DNA of 64,000 nt from Kofleriaceae bacterium (lineage in GTDB: Bacteria; Myxococcota_A; Polyangia; Haliangiales; Haliangiaceae), in assembly GCA_020633495.1 (NCBI GenBank), contig JACKDR010000023.1, positions 1 to 64,000 on the forward strand, given 5' to 3'. Below, one piece after another: positions 1-10,091 of the stretch. Positions within the stretch are counted from its first letter, which is position 1; each line of letters starts with the position of its first letter. A program made the translations under genes and the position numbers. The notes under the pieces are model-generated. The model was not told the DNA's origin. It searched no databases and saw only the letters and a program-made list of their open reading frames with translations.

Positions 1-146
1 GCGGTCCAGTCGTCGCAGTAGTACGGCGTGAACCAGACGTCGCAGTCGGTGAGCTGTCGCGCGACCTGGTGCAGCATCGTGTTGTGGTTGTGGTTGCCGA
101 GGATGAACAGCACGCGCGGGCGGCGCGGGCGCGGGTCGTGGGTCAT
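1..146 (-). CDS. Unrecognised protein, N-terminal fragment
   Basis: Only the first 48 codons lie in the window; the gene runs off the left edge. The start codon ATG at 146 overlaps the TGA of the upstream flippase gene in an ATGA arrangement, so the two are probably translationally coupled. The visible N-terminus has a basic, Pro/Arg-rich start, then a hydrophobic strand (VLFILGNHNHNT) followed by a helix-like stretch. That layout is typical of the first beta-alpha unit of a nucleotide-sugar or Rossmann-type enzyme. With a UPF0104-type membrane protein next door, a glycosyltransferase acting on an envelope lipid is possible, but this is inference from context and from fewer than 50 residues. 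Confidence 0.6.
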   Translation of the reverse strand, partial: MTHDPRPRRPRVLFILGNHNHNTMLHQVARQLTDCDVWFTPYYCDDWT

Positions 147-1222
147 GCGGCCTCCGTGGTCACGAGCAGGCTGGCGTGGCTGCTCTGCGGCGCGCGCGGG
201 TCGCGGGCCTGCAGCACGAACAGGGTCAGGTAGCCGACCGCGACCCAGAGCAGCTCCTTGGCGCGCTTGAGGATCACGAACGCGCCGGCGGCGGCGCCGC
301 CGGCGCCGGCGCCGAAGGCCTGGAGGAAGGCGACGTAGCCGGCGTCCTGGACGCCGAGGCCGGCGGGCACGAAGAACGCGACGTTGCGCACGAACACCAC
401 CGACGCCTCCATGATCAGGACGTGATCGAGGGGCAGCGCCAGGCCGAGCAGGCGCAGCAGCAGCCAGGTCTCGGCGGCCTCGACCAGCCACGCCGCGAAC
501 AGCGCGGCGAAGGCGGCGCCGAGGTGACGGCGCGGCGCCGCGCCCAGCGCGCGGAAGCTGGCGTCGGTGGCCGCGAACGCGTCCCGTCGCGCCGCGATCC
601 AGCCGCGGAAGCGCGCGCTCGGCACCCGCAGCAGCAGCCGGTGCACGCGCTCGCCGATCGCGCCGGCCAGGAAGGTCGCCGACAGCACCAGGCCGACGAC
701 GATCAGCGCGGCGATCGCCGCGACCACGATCCAGGGCAGGCCGTCGCCGCCGACGATCGCGCGCGAGTGCGCGGCGAGCGCGCCCCACCCGACCGCCAGC
801 GCGACGGTCAGGTAGGCCACCTGGGCGAAGACCAGCAGGCACTTCTTGGCGCCGATGCTGGCGACCGTGTCGGCCGCGGGGACCGCGTCGGTGCGGTGCA
901 GCAGGTACGGCTTGAGGGTCTCGCCGACCACGCTGCCGCCCGGCACGCTCATCAGCACCGCCTCGGTGGCCAGCCGGATCGCGAACAGCCGGCGCCACCG
1001 GACCCGGCGCTCGAGCGCGCCGAGCAGGGTCCGCCAGGCCAGCGCGTCGAGGCCGATCTGCGCCGCGTACGGGATCAGCGCCAGCAGCAGCAGCGGACCG
1101 CCGGCGCGCAGCAGCGCGGTGGCGCCGCCGAGATCGACCCGCGACAGCACGAACGCGAACGCGGCCACCCCGGCGACGAGCAGCGCGCGCAGCAACCTTC
1201 GATCGTGGGAGCGAGCCGGCAA
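143..1222 (-). CDS. UPF0104/YbhN-type integral membrane protein (lysylphosphatidylglycerol synthase TM-like flippase)
   Basis: A 359-residue polytopic membrane protein with about eight hydrophobic segments, beginning near residue 11 (LLRALLVAGVAAFAFVLSRV) and ending near residue 345. The family hallmark close to the C-terminus is present as FVPAGLGVQDAGYVAFL around residues 285-300, with Asp where many relatives have Glu. Proteins of this family include MprF flippase domains and archaeal AglD-like partners of glycosyltransferases, and are thought to move or present lipids at the membrane. The start is TTG at 1222; its only purine-rich stretch (GGGAG) directly abuts the start, so the exact start is uncertain. 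The stop overlaps the next gene, suggesting a two-gene envelope-lipid unit. Substrate unknown. Confidence 0.82.
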   Translation of the reverse strand: MPARSHDRRLLRALLVAGVAAFAFVLSRVDLGGATALLRAGGPLLLLALIPYAAQIGLDALAWRTLLGALERRVRWRRLFAIRLATEAVLMSVPGGSVVGETLKPYLLHRTDAVPAADTVASIGAKKCLLVFAQVAYLTVALAVGWGALAAHSRAIVGGDGLPWIVVAAIAALIVVGLVLSATFLAGAIGERVHRLLLRVPSARFRGWIAARRDAFAATDASFRALGAAPRRHLGAAFAALFAAWLVEAAETWLLLRLLGLALPLDHVLIMEASVVFVRNVAFFVPAGLGVQDAGYVAFLQAFGAGAGGAAAGAFVILKRAKELLWVAVGYLTLFVLQARDPRAPQSSHASLLVTTEAA

Positions 1223-1427
1223 CTCCCGTGACCTTCCCGTGCGCGCCGCTCAGCGCGGCGACCGGCGCGCGACAAGTCCGCGTCCGGCGTGACGCAACCG
1301 ATGACGAGATCGGCCGCAGCACGGCAACGCGGACGTGGAGGTTCCGTCACGGCGGAACCGGCCCCCCTTGCCGACGGCCCCGGTGTCAGGGAAGGTAGGC
1401 GGCGCTGGCCCCGTACGAGGAATTGTC

Positions 1428-2471
1428 ATGTTCGACGCGATCGGAGACGTTGGTGGTGCCATCTGGGACGCGGTCGCGCCCAACTTCCAGCCGGTGGATC
1501 CCCAGCGCGGCAGCCAGGGCGCGCCGCGCGGCGGCCAGTCCGATGGCACCTTCCTGGGCGACCTGGGCCAGACCCTGGGCGACGTCGGTCGCGGCCTGTC
1601 GCAGGAGGGCCTGGGCGGCCTGTTCGACCCGTCGGGCATGATGGACCGGCAGTCGGCGCAGCGCGAGCTGGCCGGCAACTTCAACGTCGTCCCCGACGGC
1701 ACCCCGGGCATCCGGTCCGAGAACCAGGTGACCGAGTCCGAGTACCAGGCGATGGCGCGCAACTACAGCGACATCCGCATGGGGCGCGCCGACCTCCAGT
1801 TCGACCTGCCGGCCGACATGGATCCGGCGGACGCCGCGGCCTACCGCCAGGGCGCGATGCAGGACATCGGCCGCATCATGCAGACCTCGACCGGCCGCGA
1901 CCTGATCGGCCAGCTGTCGCACAACGTCGACGCCGACGGCGATCACCGGATCACCCACATCGCCGGCAACGATCCCGATCCGCAGAACGCGCACGCCGAC
2001 GGCAACCCCGGCGCGCTGGGCACCCACGATCACCCCGGCGCCGGCGGCGACAGCACGGTCCACTACAACCCGGGCTCGGTGTGGACGCCGATGCCGGGCG
2101 CGACCAACGGCGAGCCGTGGATGCCGATGCGCAGCGACGTCCAGCTGTTCCACGAGCTGACCCACTCGCTCAACCAGACCCACGGCACGATCCCCGACGG
2201 CATGGTCACCGAGCAGAGCCTCGACGACGCCCACGTGCCCGCCGACGACGTGTCGCGCCTCGACATCGATCGCGAGCTGCGGCTCGAGCACCAGGCGGTC
2301 GGCATCGGCGAGTTCGCCGGCGCCGGCATCAGCGAGAACGCGTACCGCGCGGCGCGCGCCCGCATCGGCGCGCTCGGCGGCCCCGGCATCGTCGGCGGCC
2401 CCGGCGGCGACGTCGGCATGCAGCAGCGCGGCACCTACGGCGAGCATGGCCTGGGCGACCCGATCCCGTGA
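1428..2471 (+). CDS. M91 (NleD-like) zinc metallopeptidase, putative effector
   Basis: A 347-residue protein with a zincin motif HELTHSLN at about residues 242-249, and a downstream Glu-rich helix (RELRLEHQAVG) that could supply the third zinc ligand. This resembles the M91 family typified by the type III effectors NleD and HopH1, which cleave host signalling proteins. The N-terminal 90 residues are Gly/Asp-rich and of low complexity; there is no classical signal peptide. The start at 1428 is chosen because CGAGGA lies 6 bases upstream; an earlier ATG in frame at 1335 has no such site. No secretion-system gene is nearby, so delivery is unknown. It is divergent from the flippase gene. The peptidase fold is likely; the effector role is inferred. 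Confidence 0.72.
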   Translation: MFDAIGDVGGAIWDAVAPNFQPVDPQRGSQGAPRGGQSDGTFLGDLGQTLGDVGRGLSQEGLGGLFDPSGMMDRQSAQRELAGNFNVVPDGTPGIRSENQVTESEYQAMARNYSDIRMGRADLQFDLPADMDPADAAAYRQGAMQDIGRIMQTSTGRDLIGQLSHNVDADGDHRITHIAGNDPDPQNAHADGNPGALGTHDHPGAGGDSTVHYNPGSVWTPMPGATNGEPWMPMRSDVQLFHELTHSLNQTHGTIPDGMVTEQSLDDAHVPADDVSRLDIDRELRLEHQAVGIGEFAGAGISENAYRAARARIGALGGPGIVGGPGGDVGMQQRGTYGEHGLGDPIP

Positions 2472-2514
2472 TCCCCGGCGTGCGGCCGCGCGACCGCGCG
2501 GCTAGGATGCGCGC

Positions 2515-3264
2515 ATGGACAGCGTGATGGGTCGCGGCCGCGCCACGATCGGGGCCCTGGCGGTCGCCGCGGCGACGATCGCCGCCGCCGGCTGCCAGAA
2601 CGCGTCGACCGTCGACCATCACCGCGCCTCCGACACCGGGCCGGCGCGGCCACCCGCGCCCGCGCCCGCCGCCCCGGCGGCCGCCCCGCTCGACGCGCGC
2701 GCCGCCGCGACCGACGCCCCCCGCCCTGCCGAGGAACACGCCATGGAGCTGACCTGGACCCTGCGCCGCGACGGCGACCACCTCGCGATCGACTACACGG
2801 TCCACAACGGCGGCGACGCCCAGGTGTGGGTCGCCGACGAGCTGTTGCAGAACACGCCCGCGGGCAAGACCATGCGCGCGGTCGATCGCCTGATCGTGCG
2901 CGACGCCGCCGAGCCGGATCTGGTCAGCCTGGTCCGGGGCATGACCTACGACAGCCTGACCACCGGCCGCGAGCGCCCGGCGCCGTCCCCGGCGATGAAG
3001 GCGGTGCCCGCCGGCGGCGAGGTCACCGGCACCGCGACCGTGCCGCTGCCGCTCGAGGCCTGGCACAACTACGGCAAGGTCGCCCCGCTGCAGGGCGACA
3101 AGCGCCGCGCCGTGCTGCAGCTGACCTACGTCACCGAGCCGGACCAGGCCCGGGCGTGGCGCCAGATCCCGACCGAGGACGGCCGCAAGGTCGACGGCCT
3201 CGATCCGTACTATCTCAAGGACCACGCCCTGCTGGTGAGCGGGGCGCCGCTGCCGCTGCCGTAG
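2515..3264 (+). CDS. Lipoprotein of unknown function
   Basis: A 249-residue predicted lipoprotein. The signal sequence ends in the lipobox AAAGC with Cys27 as the lipidation site, followed by an Ala/Pro-rich linker of about 45 residues that would span the periplasm or sit at the membrane surface. The rest (residues 75-249) looks like a beta-rich globular domain with patterns such as LTWTLRRDGDHLAIDYTVHN, reminiscent of Ig-like or BsuPI-type domains, though I cannot name a family. An AGGAT ribosome site sits 6 bases before the ATG at 2515. It follows the metallopeptidase gene by 43 bases on the same strand and may be cotranscribed with it. Confidence 0.72.
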   Translation: MDSVMGRGRATIGALAVAAATIAAAGCQNASTVDHHRASDTGPARPPAPAPAAPAAAPLDARAAATDAPRPAEEHAMELTWTLRRDGDHLAIDYTVHNGGDAQVWVADELLQNTPAGKTMRAVDRLIVRDAAEPDLVSLVRGMTYDSLTTGRERPAPSPAMKAVPAGGEVTGTATVPLPLEAWHNYGKVAPLQGDKRRAVLQLTYVTEPDQARAWRQIPTEDGRKVDGLDPYYLKDHALLVSGAPLPLP

Positions 3265-3291
3265 CGGCGCGCCGCCGCCGCCGCGCGCCAG

Positions 3292-4119
<828 letters not shown>

Positions 4120-4212
4120 CACCGGCTTCGATGCCCGGGCCCGGACCGGGGATACGCGGGCCGCGGCCGTGCGACGCCGCGCCGCGGCCCGCCCCGCCCC
4201 GCCCCGCCGCGG

Positions 4213-5052
4213 TCAGGCGCCGCCGACGATGTCGACCAGCTCGGCGCGGTCGATCTCGATGCCGCAGCGCCCGAGGTCGGCCTCGGCCTTCTCGGCCAGC
4301 GCGCGGCCCAGCGGGACGACGTCCTCGCGCGCCTCCGCCGGCGTCAGCCGCGCGATCAGCTCGCGCAGGTGGCCCTGCAGGATCTCGCGGGCGACCTCGT
4401 CGACCCGCGCCCGGTCGGCGCCGAGGAAGCGCTCGACCGCGTGGGTCACGCGGGGCTCGCGGCTGGCCAGCCGGACCTGCGCGATGGCGTCGACCTCGAG
4501 GGGCACGCCGCCCCGGCTGTACGCCCCGGCGACGCGGACCGGGATCGCGCGCGGCCGGACGTCGAGGTGCTGGGCCTGCTCGACCAGCGGCATGCGGATC
4601 ACCCGGCCGCCGGTCACGATCCGGAAGCCGCGCGGCCGGCCGTCGGGGCCGGGGCGCGGCCGCCCGGTGATCACCAGGATCGATCCGGGCGGGATCAGCT
4701 CGACGAGGCTGACGACCACGGCGCCGGCCGCCGCCAGCGTCACCCCGACCGCGGCGACCACGCCGCCGAGCGCCGGCTGGTGGGCCCCGAACAGGGCGCC
4801 GCCCGCGGCGACCAGCACCAGCGCGGGCAGCAGGACCGTGCGCGTCGCGGCGGCGCGCCACGCCGTCGCGTCGGCGCCGGGCGTCGGTGGAGCGCCGGCG
4901 CTCGTCGCCACGGCGCCGGCCACGTCCGCGGGCCCGGCGTCGCCGGCCTCGGCGGCGTGGAGCGCCGCGTTCTCGGCCTCGAGCTCGTCGACCCGCCGCT
5001 GCAGGGCGTCCGCCCTCGCCTGCGCCGCGCTCAGCTCGTCCCGGTACCCCAC
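4213..5052 (-). CDS. SPFH/Band-7 domain membrane protein
   Basis: About 279 residues. Residues 4-35 form a short heptad-like coiled coil (DELSAAQARADALQRRVDEL), two hydrophobic helices follow at about residues 70-115, and the C-terminal half is an SPFH/Band-7 domain (a VELIPPGSILVITGRP-like entry strand, then VRPRAIPVRVAG and the helix REILQGHLRELIARLT). Flotillin-like proteins of this class form membrane scaffolds. At 279 residues it is shorter than flotillins and ends soon after the SPFH core with no long C-terminal coiled coil. The start is taken as GTG at 5052, because codons further upstream fall in the shared intergenic region with the exporter gene; it is not certain. Confidence 0.7.
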   Translation of the reverse strand: MGYRDELSAAQARADALQRRVDELEAENAALHAAEAGDAGPADVAGAVATSAGAPPTPGADATAWRAAATRTVLLPALVLVAAGGALFGAHQPALGGVVAAVGVTLAAAGAVVVSLVELIPPGSILVITGRPRPGPDGRPRGFRIVTGGRVIRMPLVEQAQHLDVRPRAIPVRVAGAYSRGGVPLEVDAIAQVRLASREPRVTHAVERFLGADRARVDEVAREILQGHLRELIARLTPAEAREDVVPLGRALAEKAEADLGRCGIEIDRAELVDIVGGA

Positions 5053-5102
5053 CGCGCGATCATAGCCGACCGCCAGCCGCGGTCGCCCCCGCGCGGGCCC
5101 GC

Positions 5103-5666
5103 CTACCCGACGTGATCGAGCAGCGTCTTGACGCCGATCGCGATCAGCGCCAGCCCACCCGCCGCCTCGAGCTTGCGCCCGAAGCGATCGCCCAGGACCC
5201 GCCCGGCGTGGGCGCCGGCGAGGCTGAGCACGAACGACACCCCGCCGATCAGCGCCACCGACAGCCACGGCGGCGCCCCCATCACCGGCAGCGACACGCC
5301 GGCGGCGAGGGCGTCGATGCTGGTCGCGATCGCCAGCAAGAGCAGCGTGCGCAGGCCGAACACCGGCTCCGCGGCCGCCTCCTCGACGTCGCCGCGCGCC
5401 GCCTCGTACAGCATCTTGGCGCCGATCGCGGACAGCAGGCCGAACGCCAGCCAGTGATCCCAGGTCTCGATCCAGCGCGACGCGCCGACGCCCGCCCCCC
5501 AGCCGATCGCCGCCATGCCGCCCTGGAAGCCGCCGAAGGCGATCGCCATCCACACCGCGTCGCGCCCGCGCATCCCGGCGGTGCCGCGCGCCGCCGCGAC
5601 CGCGGTGGCGTCCATGGCCAGGGCGATCGCGAGCACCACGGCGTCGAGCACGGCGCGAAGGTACAC
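5103..5666 (-). CDS. mntP: MntP family manganese efflux pump
   Basis: A protein of about 187 residues with six hydrophobic segments in two inverted halves. Each half carries the acidic signature of the MntP family: AIALAMDATAVA near the N-terminus and IATSIDALAAG near residue 110. MntP exports Mn2+ across the cytoplasmic membrane. An open frame continues upstream to 5804, but the family length and N-terminus fit a GTG start at 5666 or 5651. The upstream extension is Arg/Ala-rich and not membrane-like. No yybP-ykoY-type riboswitch is evident in the short divergent region to the hemerythrin gene. Confidence 0.85.
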   Translation of the reverse strand: MYLRAVLDAVVLAIALAMDATAVAAARGTAGMRGRDAVWMAIAFGGFQGGMAAIGWGAGVGASRWIETWDHWLAFGLLSAIGAKMLYEAARGDVEEAAAEPVFGLRTLLLLAIATSIDALAAGVSLPVMGAPPWLSVALIGGVSFVLSLAGAHAGRVLGDRFGRKLEAAGGLALIAIGVKTLLDHVG

Positions 5667-5844
5667 CAGGCCGCCCCGGGCGGCGACCGCGCGCAGCCGA
5701 CGCGCGCGCGACGCAAGTCGTGCGGGGCCCCCCCGGGCCAGACGCACCGCTTGCGCCGCGATCCCGGCAAGGGGTGATGTGGTCGGGGCACCAGGCGGGG
5801 TCACGCTGGCGCGAGGATTGCGTTAGCCAGCGGTGGAGGTGTCC

Positions 5845-6303
5845 ATGCCCGTCACGCCCACCGACTCTGCCCCGTCGCCCGGCTCGGCGCGCGAGGTCGT
5901 GCTCGCCCAGCACGCTCGCCTGCGCACCCTGCTGGCCTCCGCCGAGGCGGTCGCCGGACGCTACCGCGCCGGCGATCCGGTGGGCGCCCAGCTCCACCGC
6001 CTGCTCGAGGACGTCCGGCGCGCCTTCGCCGAGCACAACCGCACCGAGGAGGAGCTGCTGGGCCCGATCCTCCGCGAGGACTTCGCGTGGGGCGAGCCGC
6101 GGGTGCGGCGGATGATGGAGGAGCACGCCGGCGAGCACGCGCTGCTGCGCCAGGTGCTCGCCGCCGACGACGACACCGTGGCCCGCCAGCTCCCCGACCT
6201 GGTCGAGGAGATCCTCGCCCACATGGACGCCGAGGAGCGCACGTTCCTCAGCCCGACCGTGCTCCGCGATCCCGATGGCGCCGCCGCCGGCGACGAGGCG
6301 TAG
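5845..6303 (+). CDS. Hemerythrin-like (HHE) domain protein
   Basis: A 152-residue all-helical protein with the ligand pattern of a hemerythrin/HHE cation-binding domain: His in LAQHARL, HNRTEEELL (His plus downstream Glu), EEHAGEHALL and a final ILAHMDAEERTFL. These positions suggest a di-iron site that binds O2, NO or senses oxidation. GGAGGT lies 4 bases before the ATG at 5845, which decides this start over the in-frame GTG at 5833. It is divergent from the MntP gene with only about 180 bases between likely starts. The exact physiological role cannot be read from the sequence. Confidence 0.85.
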   Translation: MPVTPTDSAPSPGSAREVVLAQHARLRTLLASAEAVAGRYRAGDPVGAQLHRLLEDVRRAFAEHNRTEEELLGPILREDFAWGEPRVRRMMEEHAGEHALLRQVLAADDDTVARQLPDLVEEILAHMDAEERTFLSPTVLRDPDGAAAGDEA

Positions 6304-6312
6304 GCGCCGCGG

Positions 6313-8742
6313 CTACGGCTTCGGCACCACGACCGGCGTGAAGCTGAGGCTCTCGCCGGTGCCGAGCTGGCCGTAGCGGTTGTCGCCCCAGCAGTACAGG
6401 CGGCGATCCGCGCCGCGGATGCCGCAGCTGCTGTCGTTGCCGACCCCGACCGCGACCCAGTCGCTGGCGCCGTCGACGGTGCCGCCCAGGCCGTCCTGCT
6501 CGACGGCGCCGCCGGTGCCGATCTGGCCGCTGCGGCCGTCGCCGAAGCACTGCAGCATGCCGCTGGCGCGCACGCCGCAGGTGTGGTTGGCGCCGGCCCC
6601 CACCGCGAGCCAGTCGGCGGTGCTCTGGGCGGCGACCGGCTGCGGCGTGTGCTGCGCCGGCCCGGCCGCGCCGAGCTGCGCGTAGCCGTCGTAGCCCCAG
6701 CACCACAGGCTGCCGCCGAGCGACGGGTTCTCGGCGATGATGGCGCAGGTGTGGGCCTGGCCGGTGGCGACCTCGGTCCAGCGATCGGTCGAGCTGGCCG
6801 GTGTCGGATCCGGGATCTGGCTCGGCACCGCGGTGATCGTGATCGTGGCGGGGTCGTCGCCGGTCTGGCCGTTGGCGTTGCTGCCCCAGCAGAACAGGAT
6901 GCCGTCGTCGATGCCGCCGCCGATGGCGCAGCCGTAGTGGACGCCCATCGCGACCCGGCTCCAGGCCACCGGGCCCGACTCGATCGTCGTCGGAGACGGC
7001 ACCGTGGCGATGTCGTTGTTGCCGAGATCATGGGCGGCGTTGTCGCCCCAGCAGACGCGGCTGGCGTCGCCGCTGTCGACGCCGCAGCTGGAGTCGATGC
7101 CCGTCGCCAGCCAGCCCAGCGTGGCGCCGGCCACGGGCACCGGGCCGTAGGCGATGCCGGCGTCGCCGCTGCCGCGCTGGTTGTGGTCGTTGCCGCCCCA
7201 GCACGCCAGGTGGTGGTCGGTGCCGATCGCGCAGGTGTGATGGTAGCCAGCGGCGACGCGCTGGTACCCGGCCCCGTCGACCAGGACCGGACGATCGTAG
7301 ATCGCCGCCGTCATCGCGTCGCCGCCGCCGAGCTGGCCGCTGGTGTTCAGGCCCCAGCAGTAGACGGCGCCGGCCTCGGTCACGGCGCAGGTGTGATCGA
7401 CGCCGAGATCGACCTGCGCCCACGGCCCGAGGTCGTCCACGACCTCGACCGGCGTGCGGTGATCCGCGACGACGCCGTCGCCGAGCTGGCCGTCGCCGCG
7501 ATCGCCCCAGCAGCGGATCGTGCCGGCGCTGTCGAGGGCGCAGGCGTGGGACGTGCCGGCCCCGGCCTCGACCACCGAGCCGAGCCCCGCGATCGTCACC
7601 GGCACCGTCGAGCCCTGCGACGGCGCCGACCCCAGCTGGCCGTACTCGTTGAAGCCGTAGCACGACAGCGCGCCGCCCGCCCGCAGGCAGCCGCCGTAGC
7701 TGGCGAGGTCGACGGCGTCGACGGTGAAGCCGACGTCGACGAGGCTCGGGATCGTCGGGCCCCCCTGCCCCGGGACGTAGTACTCGGCGCCCCAGCAGTA
7801 CAGCACGCCGGCGTCGTCGAGCGCGCAGCTGGCGTGCTCGCCGGCGGACACCGCGCGCCAGTCGCGCCCGACCTCGTCCATCACCGGCGTCGGCACCGCG
7901 ACGTCGCCGGGGGTGCCGGTGCCGAGGTGGGCCTCGCCGCTGCCGTCGTAGCCCCAGCACTCCAGCTCGCCGCGCGCCTGCGGGGCGCCGTGGATCGCGC
8001 AGGTGTGGTAGTACCGCGCCGACACCGAGCGCCAGTCGGTGCGGGTACCGACGCGCCGGGGCATCGCCGACTCGTCGACCATCGCGCCCTGGCCGAGCTG
8101 GCCGGCGACGCTGGTGCCGAAGCACCACAGCGTGCCGTCGTCGCGGATCGCGCAGGTGTAGAACGCGCCCAGCGCGACGTCGGTCCAGCGCGTGCCCCCG
8201 AGGGCGGGCGGATCCGCGACCCGGGTCGGCGGCACGAACATCGTCGCGGCCTGGCCGCACTGGCTGTCGTCGTCGAGGCCCCAGCACCACAGCGTGCCGT
8301 CGGCGCGGATGCCGCAGGTGTGGTAGACGCCGGCCTCGACCCGGTCCCAGTCGAGCGGCCCGGTGGCGTCGACCTGCACCGGCGAACCGCTGCGCGCCGG
8401 CGACGCCACGCCGAGCTGGTGCCGATCGTTGTCGCCCCAGCACCACAGCGACCGGTCGCCGCCGATCGCGCAGCTGTGCGCGACGCCGACCGACAGGTGC
8501 GCCCACGCCCCGGCGGTGCCGGCGTCGTCCGCGGCGTCGACGTCGCCGGCGGCGCAGCCACCCGGCGCCGCGCTGCAGCGCCCGGCGCTGCACGTGAGGT
8601 CGCCGGGGCACTCGTCGCTGCTGGCGCAGGTGATCGCGCACTCGGGGTACGACGGCCGGTAGCACCCGGTCGCGACCAGCCCCAGGCAGATCGCGGCCCC
8701 GACCACCAGCCGCGCGACGTGGCGCGCTATCGACTGCACCAC
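6313..8742 (-). CDS. RCC1-repeat lipoprotein
   Basis: An 809-residue predicted lipoprotein (lipobox VATGC, Cys27). A short Cys-rich segment (about residues 33-65, with pairs such as CAITCASSDECPGDLTC) precedes about 14 RCC1-type repeats of 45-55 residues. Each has a Cys-containing strand (HSCAI, HTCGI) followed by a WCWG, ECWG or CFG motif and a GQLG-like turn. The regular Cys pair per unit suggests disulphides in an exported beta-propeller, perhaps two stacked propellers. Such secreted RCC1 proteins are abundant in myxobacteria; their targets are unknown. It begins with GTG at 8742, 41 bases after the lipoprotein hydrolase gene, so the two may share a transcript. Confidence 0.85.
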   Translation of the reverse strand: MVQSIARHVARLVVGAAICLGLVATGCYRPSYPECAITCASSDECPGDLTCSAGRCSAAPGGCAAGDVDAADDAGTAGAWAHLSVGVAHSCAIGGDRSLWCWGDNDRHQLGVASPARSGSPVQVDATGPLDWDRVEAGVYHTCGIRADGTLWCWGLDDDSQCGQAATMFVPPTRVADPPALGGTRWTDVALGAFYTCAIRDDGTLWCFGTSVAGQLGQGAMVDESAMPRRVGTRTDWRSVSARYYHTCAIHGAPQARGELECWGYDGSGEAHLGTGTPGDVAVPTPVMDEVGRDWRAVSAGEHASCALDDAGVLYCWGAEYYVPGQGGPTIPSLVDVGFTVDAVDLASYGGCLRAGGALSCYGFNEYGQLGSAPSQGSTVPVTIAGLGSVVEAGAGTSHACALDSAGTIRCWGDRGDGQLGDGVVADHRTPVEVVDDLGPWAQVDLGVDHTCAVTEAGAVYCWGLNTSGQLGGGDAMTAAIYDRPVLVDGAGYQRVAAGYHHTCAIGTDHHLACWGGNDHNQRGSGDAGIAYGPVPVAGATLGWLATGIDSSCGVDSGDASRVCWGDNAAHDLGNNDIATVPSPTTIESGPVAWSRVAMGVHYGCAIGGGIDDGILFCWGSNANGQTGDDPATITITAVPSQIPDPTPASSTDRWTEVATGQAHTCAIIAENPSLGGSLWCWGYDGYAQLGAAGPAQHTPQPVAAQSTADWLAVGAGANHTCGVRASGMLQCFGDGRSGQIGTGGAVEQDGLGGTVDGASDWVAVGVGNDSSCGIRGADRRLYCWGDNRYGQLGTGESLSFTPVVVPKP

Positions 8743-8783
8743 CCGAATCTACACCGGCGCCGTCGGCTCCGCTGCGGCGGCCG

Positions 8784-9965
8784 CTACAGCGCCTGGTCGT
8801 AGGCGCCGACGTCCGGGTACGTGGCCGCGATCCCGGCGAGGTCGGGCAGATCGTCGCGACACTGCAGCGTGGTCTCGAGCACCGTCGAGGTCGCGGCGTC
8901 GACGATGTCCCAGCCGGTGGCGGCGTCGAGGTAGGTGGGCTCGCAGTCGAACAGGAAGCTCGCGAACTGGGCGCCGCACAGCTGGTGCTCGTCGGCGACC
9001 TCGAGCAGGTTCTGGCCCTGGGCGTTGCGGGTCTCGCACAGGTCGGAGAAGACGAGGTGGCCGGCGTTGGCGATGCCGACCAGGCGCCGCGGCGTCGCCG
9101 ACTGCTGGTAGACGTTCTGGACGTTGTCCCAGCGGGCGATGCCGTCCGCCATGCCGCCCATGTAGAGCACCTGCTCGAGGTCGCCGGCCTGCTGGGTCGC
9201 GGCGTTGGCGGCCAGCGGGATCACGACCCGGACCCCGGGCTTGCCGGCGGCGGCGGCGGCGGCGCCACCGCCGGCGCTGTGGCCGACGACCGCGACGCGG
9301 CTGGCGTCGACGCGGCCGGCGAGGAAGCCGACGTCGCCGGCGGGCGCGGCCAGCGCGGCGAGCAGCGCGTCGAGGTCGCCCGACAGGTCCTGGGCGCCGC
9401 TGGGGTCGTCGGGGCACAGCATCGCGAGGAAGTCGCCGAGCATCAGGCCGGGGTGATCGGCGGCGACCACGACGAAGCCGCGGCTGGCCCAGTGGGTCAT
9501 CTGGGTCACCGACTGGTGGCGGAACGCGGCGGTGCCGTGGACGAAGACGATCACCGGGTACGGGCCGTGGCCGTCGTCGAGCGGCAGGTCGCGGTAGCAG
9601 TCGCACGCCTGCCACGGGTTGTCGTCGTCGGGGATGTCGTCGCGCAGCGACGGGCTCAGCGCCTGCCGGATGTCGTAGCGCGCCGGCGTCGCGCCGGCCG
9701 CGGCGCCGGGCGCCGCCGGGTACCAGATCTCGGTGGTGAGCCGACCGATCTGGACGGTGCGTGCGCCGACGTCCCACGGGCCCTGCGCCGCCGGATCGGC
9801 GGACGTGCCGAGCAGCGTGGCGCCGTCGCAGCCGAGGCGATCCTCGGGCGGGTTGTCGTCGTCACCGGTGACGTCGTCACCAGCGTTCCTGGCGCCGCCG
9901 CAGGCGGCGATCGCGACGAAGGAGACGAGCGGGATCGAGCGGACGAGCGTGCGAACGGCGTGCAT
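8784..9965 (-). CDS. Alpha/beta-hydrolase lipoprotein
   Basis: A 393-residue exported hydrolase. The lipobox AIAAC places lipidation at Cys22, followed by an Asp/Asn-rich linker. The alpha/beta-hydrolase core contains the oxyanion-side motif PVIVFVHGT (about residues 136-144) and the nucleophile elbow GHSAGGG near residue 228. A late His (NAGHLVF) is a good candidate for the catalytic histidine. The overall layout resembles platelet-activating-factor acetylhydrolase/dienelactone-hydrolase relatives that act on small esters. A strong AGGAGGG site precedes the ATG. It is divergent from the hydrogenase locus and followed by the RCC1 lipoprotein gene. Substrate unknown. Confidence 0.85.
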   Translation of the reverse strand: MHAVRTLVRSIPLVSFVAIAACGGARNAGDDVTGDDDNPPEDRLGCDGATLLGTSADPAAQGPWDVGARTVQIGRLTTEIWYPAAPGAAAGATPARYDIRQALSPSLRDDIPDDDNPWQACDCYRDLPLDDGHGPYPVIVFVHGTAAFRHQSVTQMTHWASRGFVVVAADHPGLMLGDFLAMLCPDDPSGAQDLSGDLDALLAALAAPAGDVGFLAGRVDASRVAVVGHSAGGGAAAAAAGKPGVRVVIPLAANAATQQAGDLEQVLYMGGMADGIARWDNVQNVYQQSATPRRLVGIANAGHLVFSDLCETRNAQGQNLLEVADEHQLCGAQFASFLFDCEPTYLDAATGWDIVDAATSTVLETTLQCRDDLPDLAGIAATYPDVGAYDQAL

Positions 9966-10091
9966 CGGACCCTCCTGGTGACGGCCGAGACTACGTCAGG
10001 TAGTTGAACGTTGAACTGTCTACTCTTGGCAAGTCCTGTCCGCGCCGCCGCGCCCCGGCATCACCGACATTCCCTTCCGCGACGAACACTT

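Noticed and set aside
4800..5052. Longer N-terminal extensions of the SPFH protein reaching past 5100
   Set aside because: The extension would cross the MntP gene on the same strand and has no family similarity; GTG at 5052 gives a sensible coiled-coil start.
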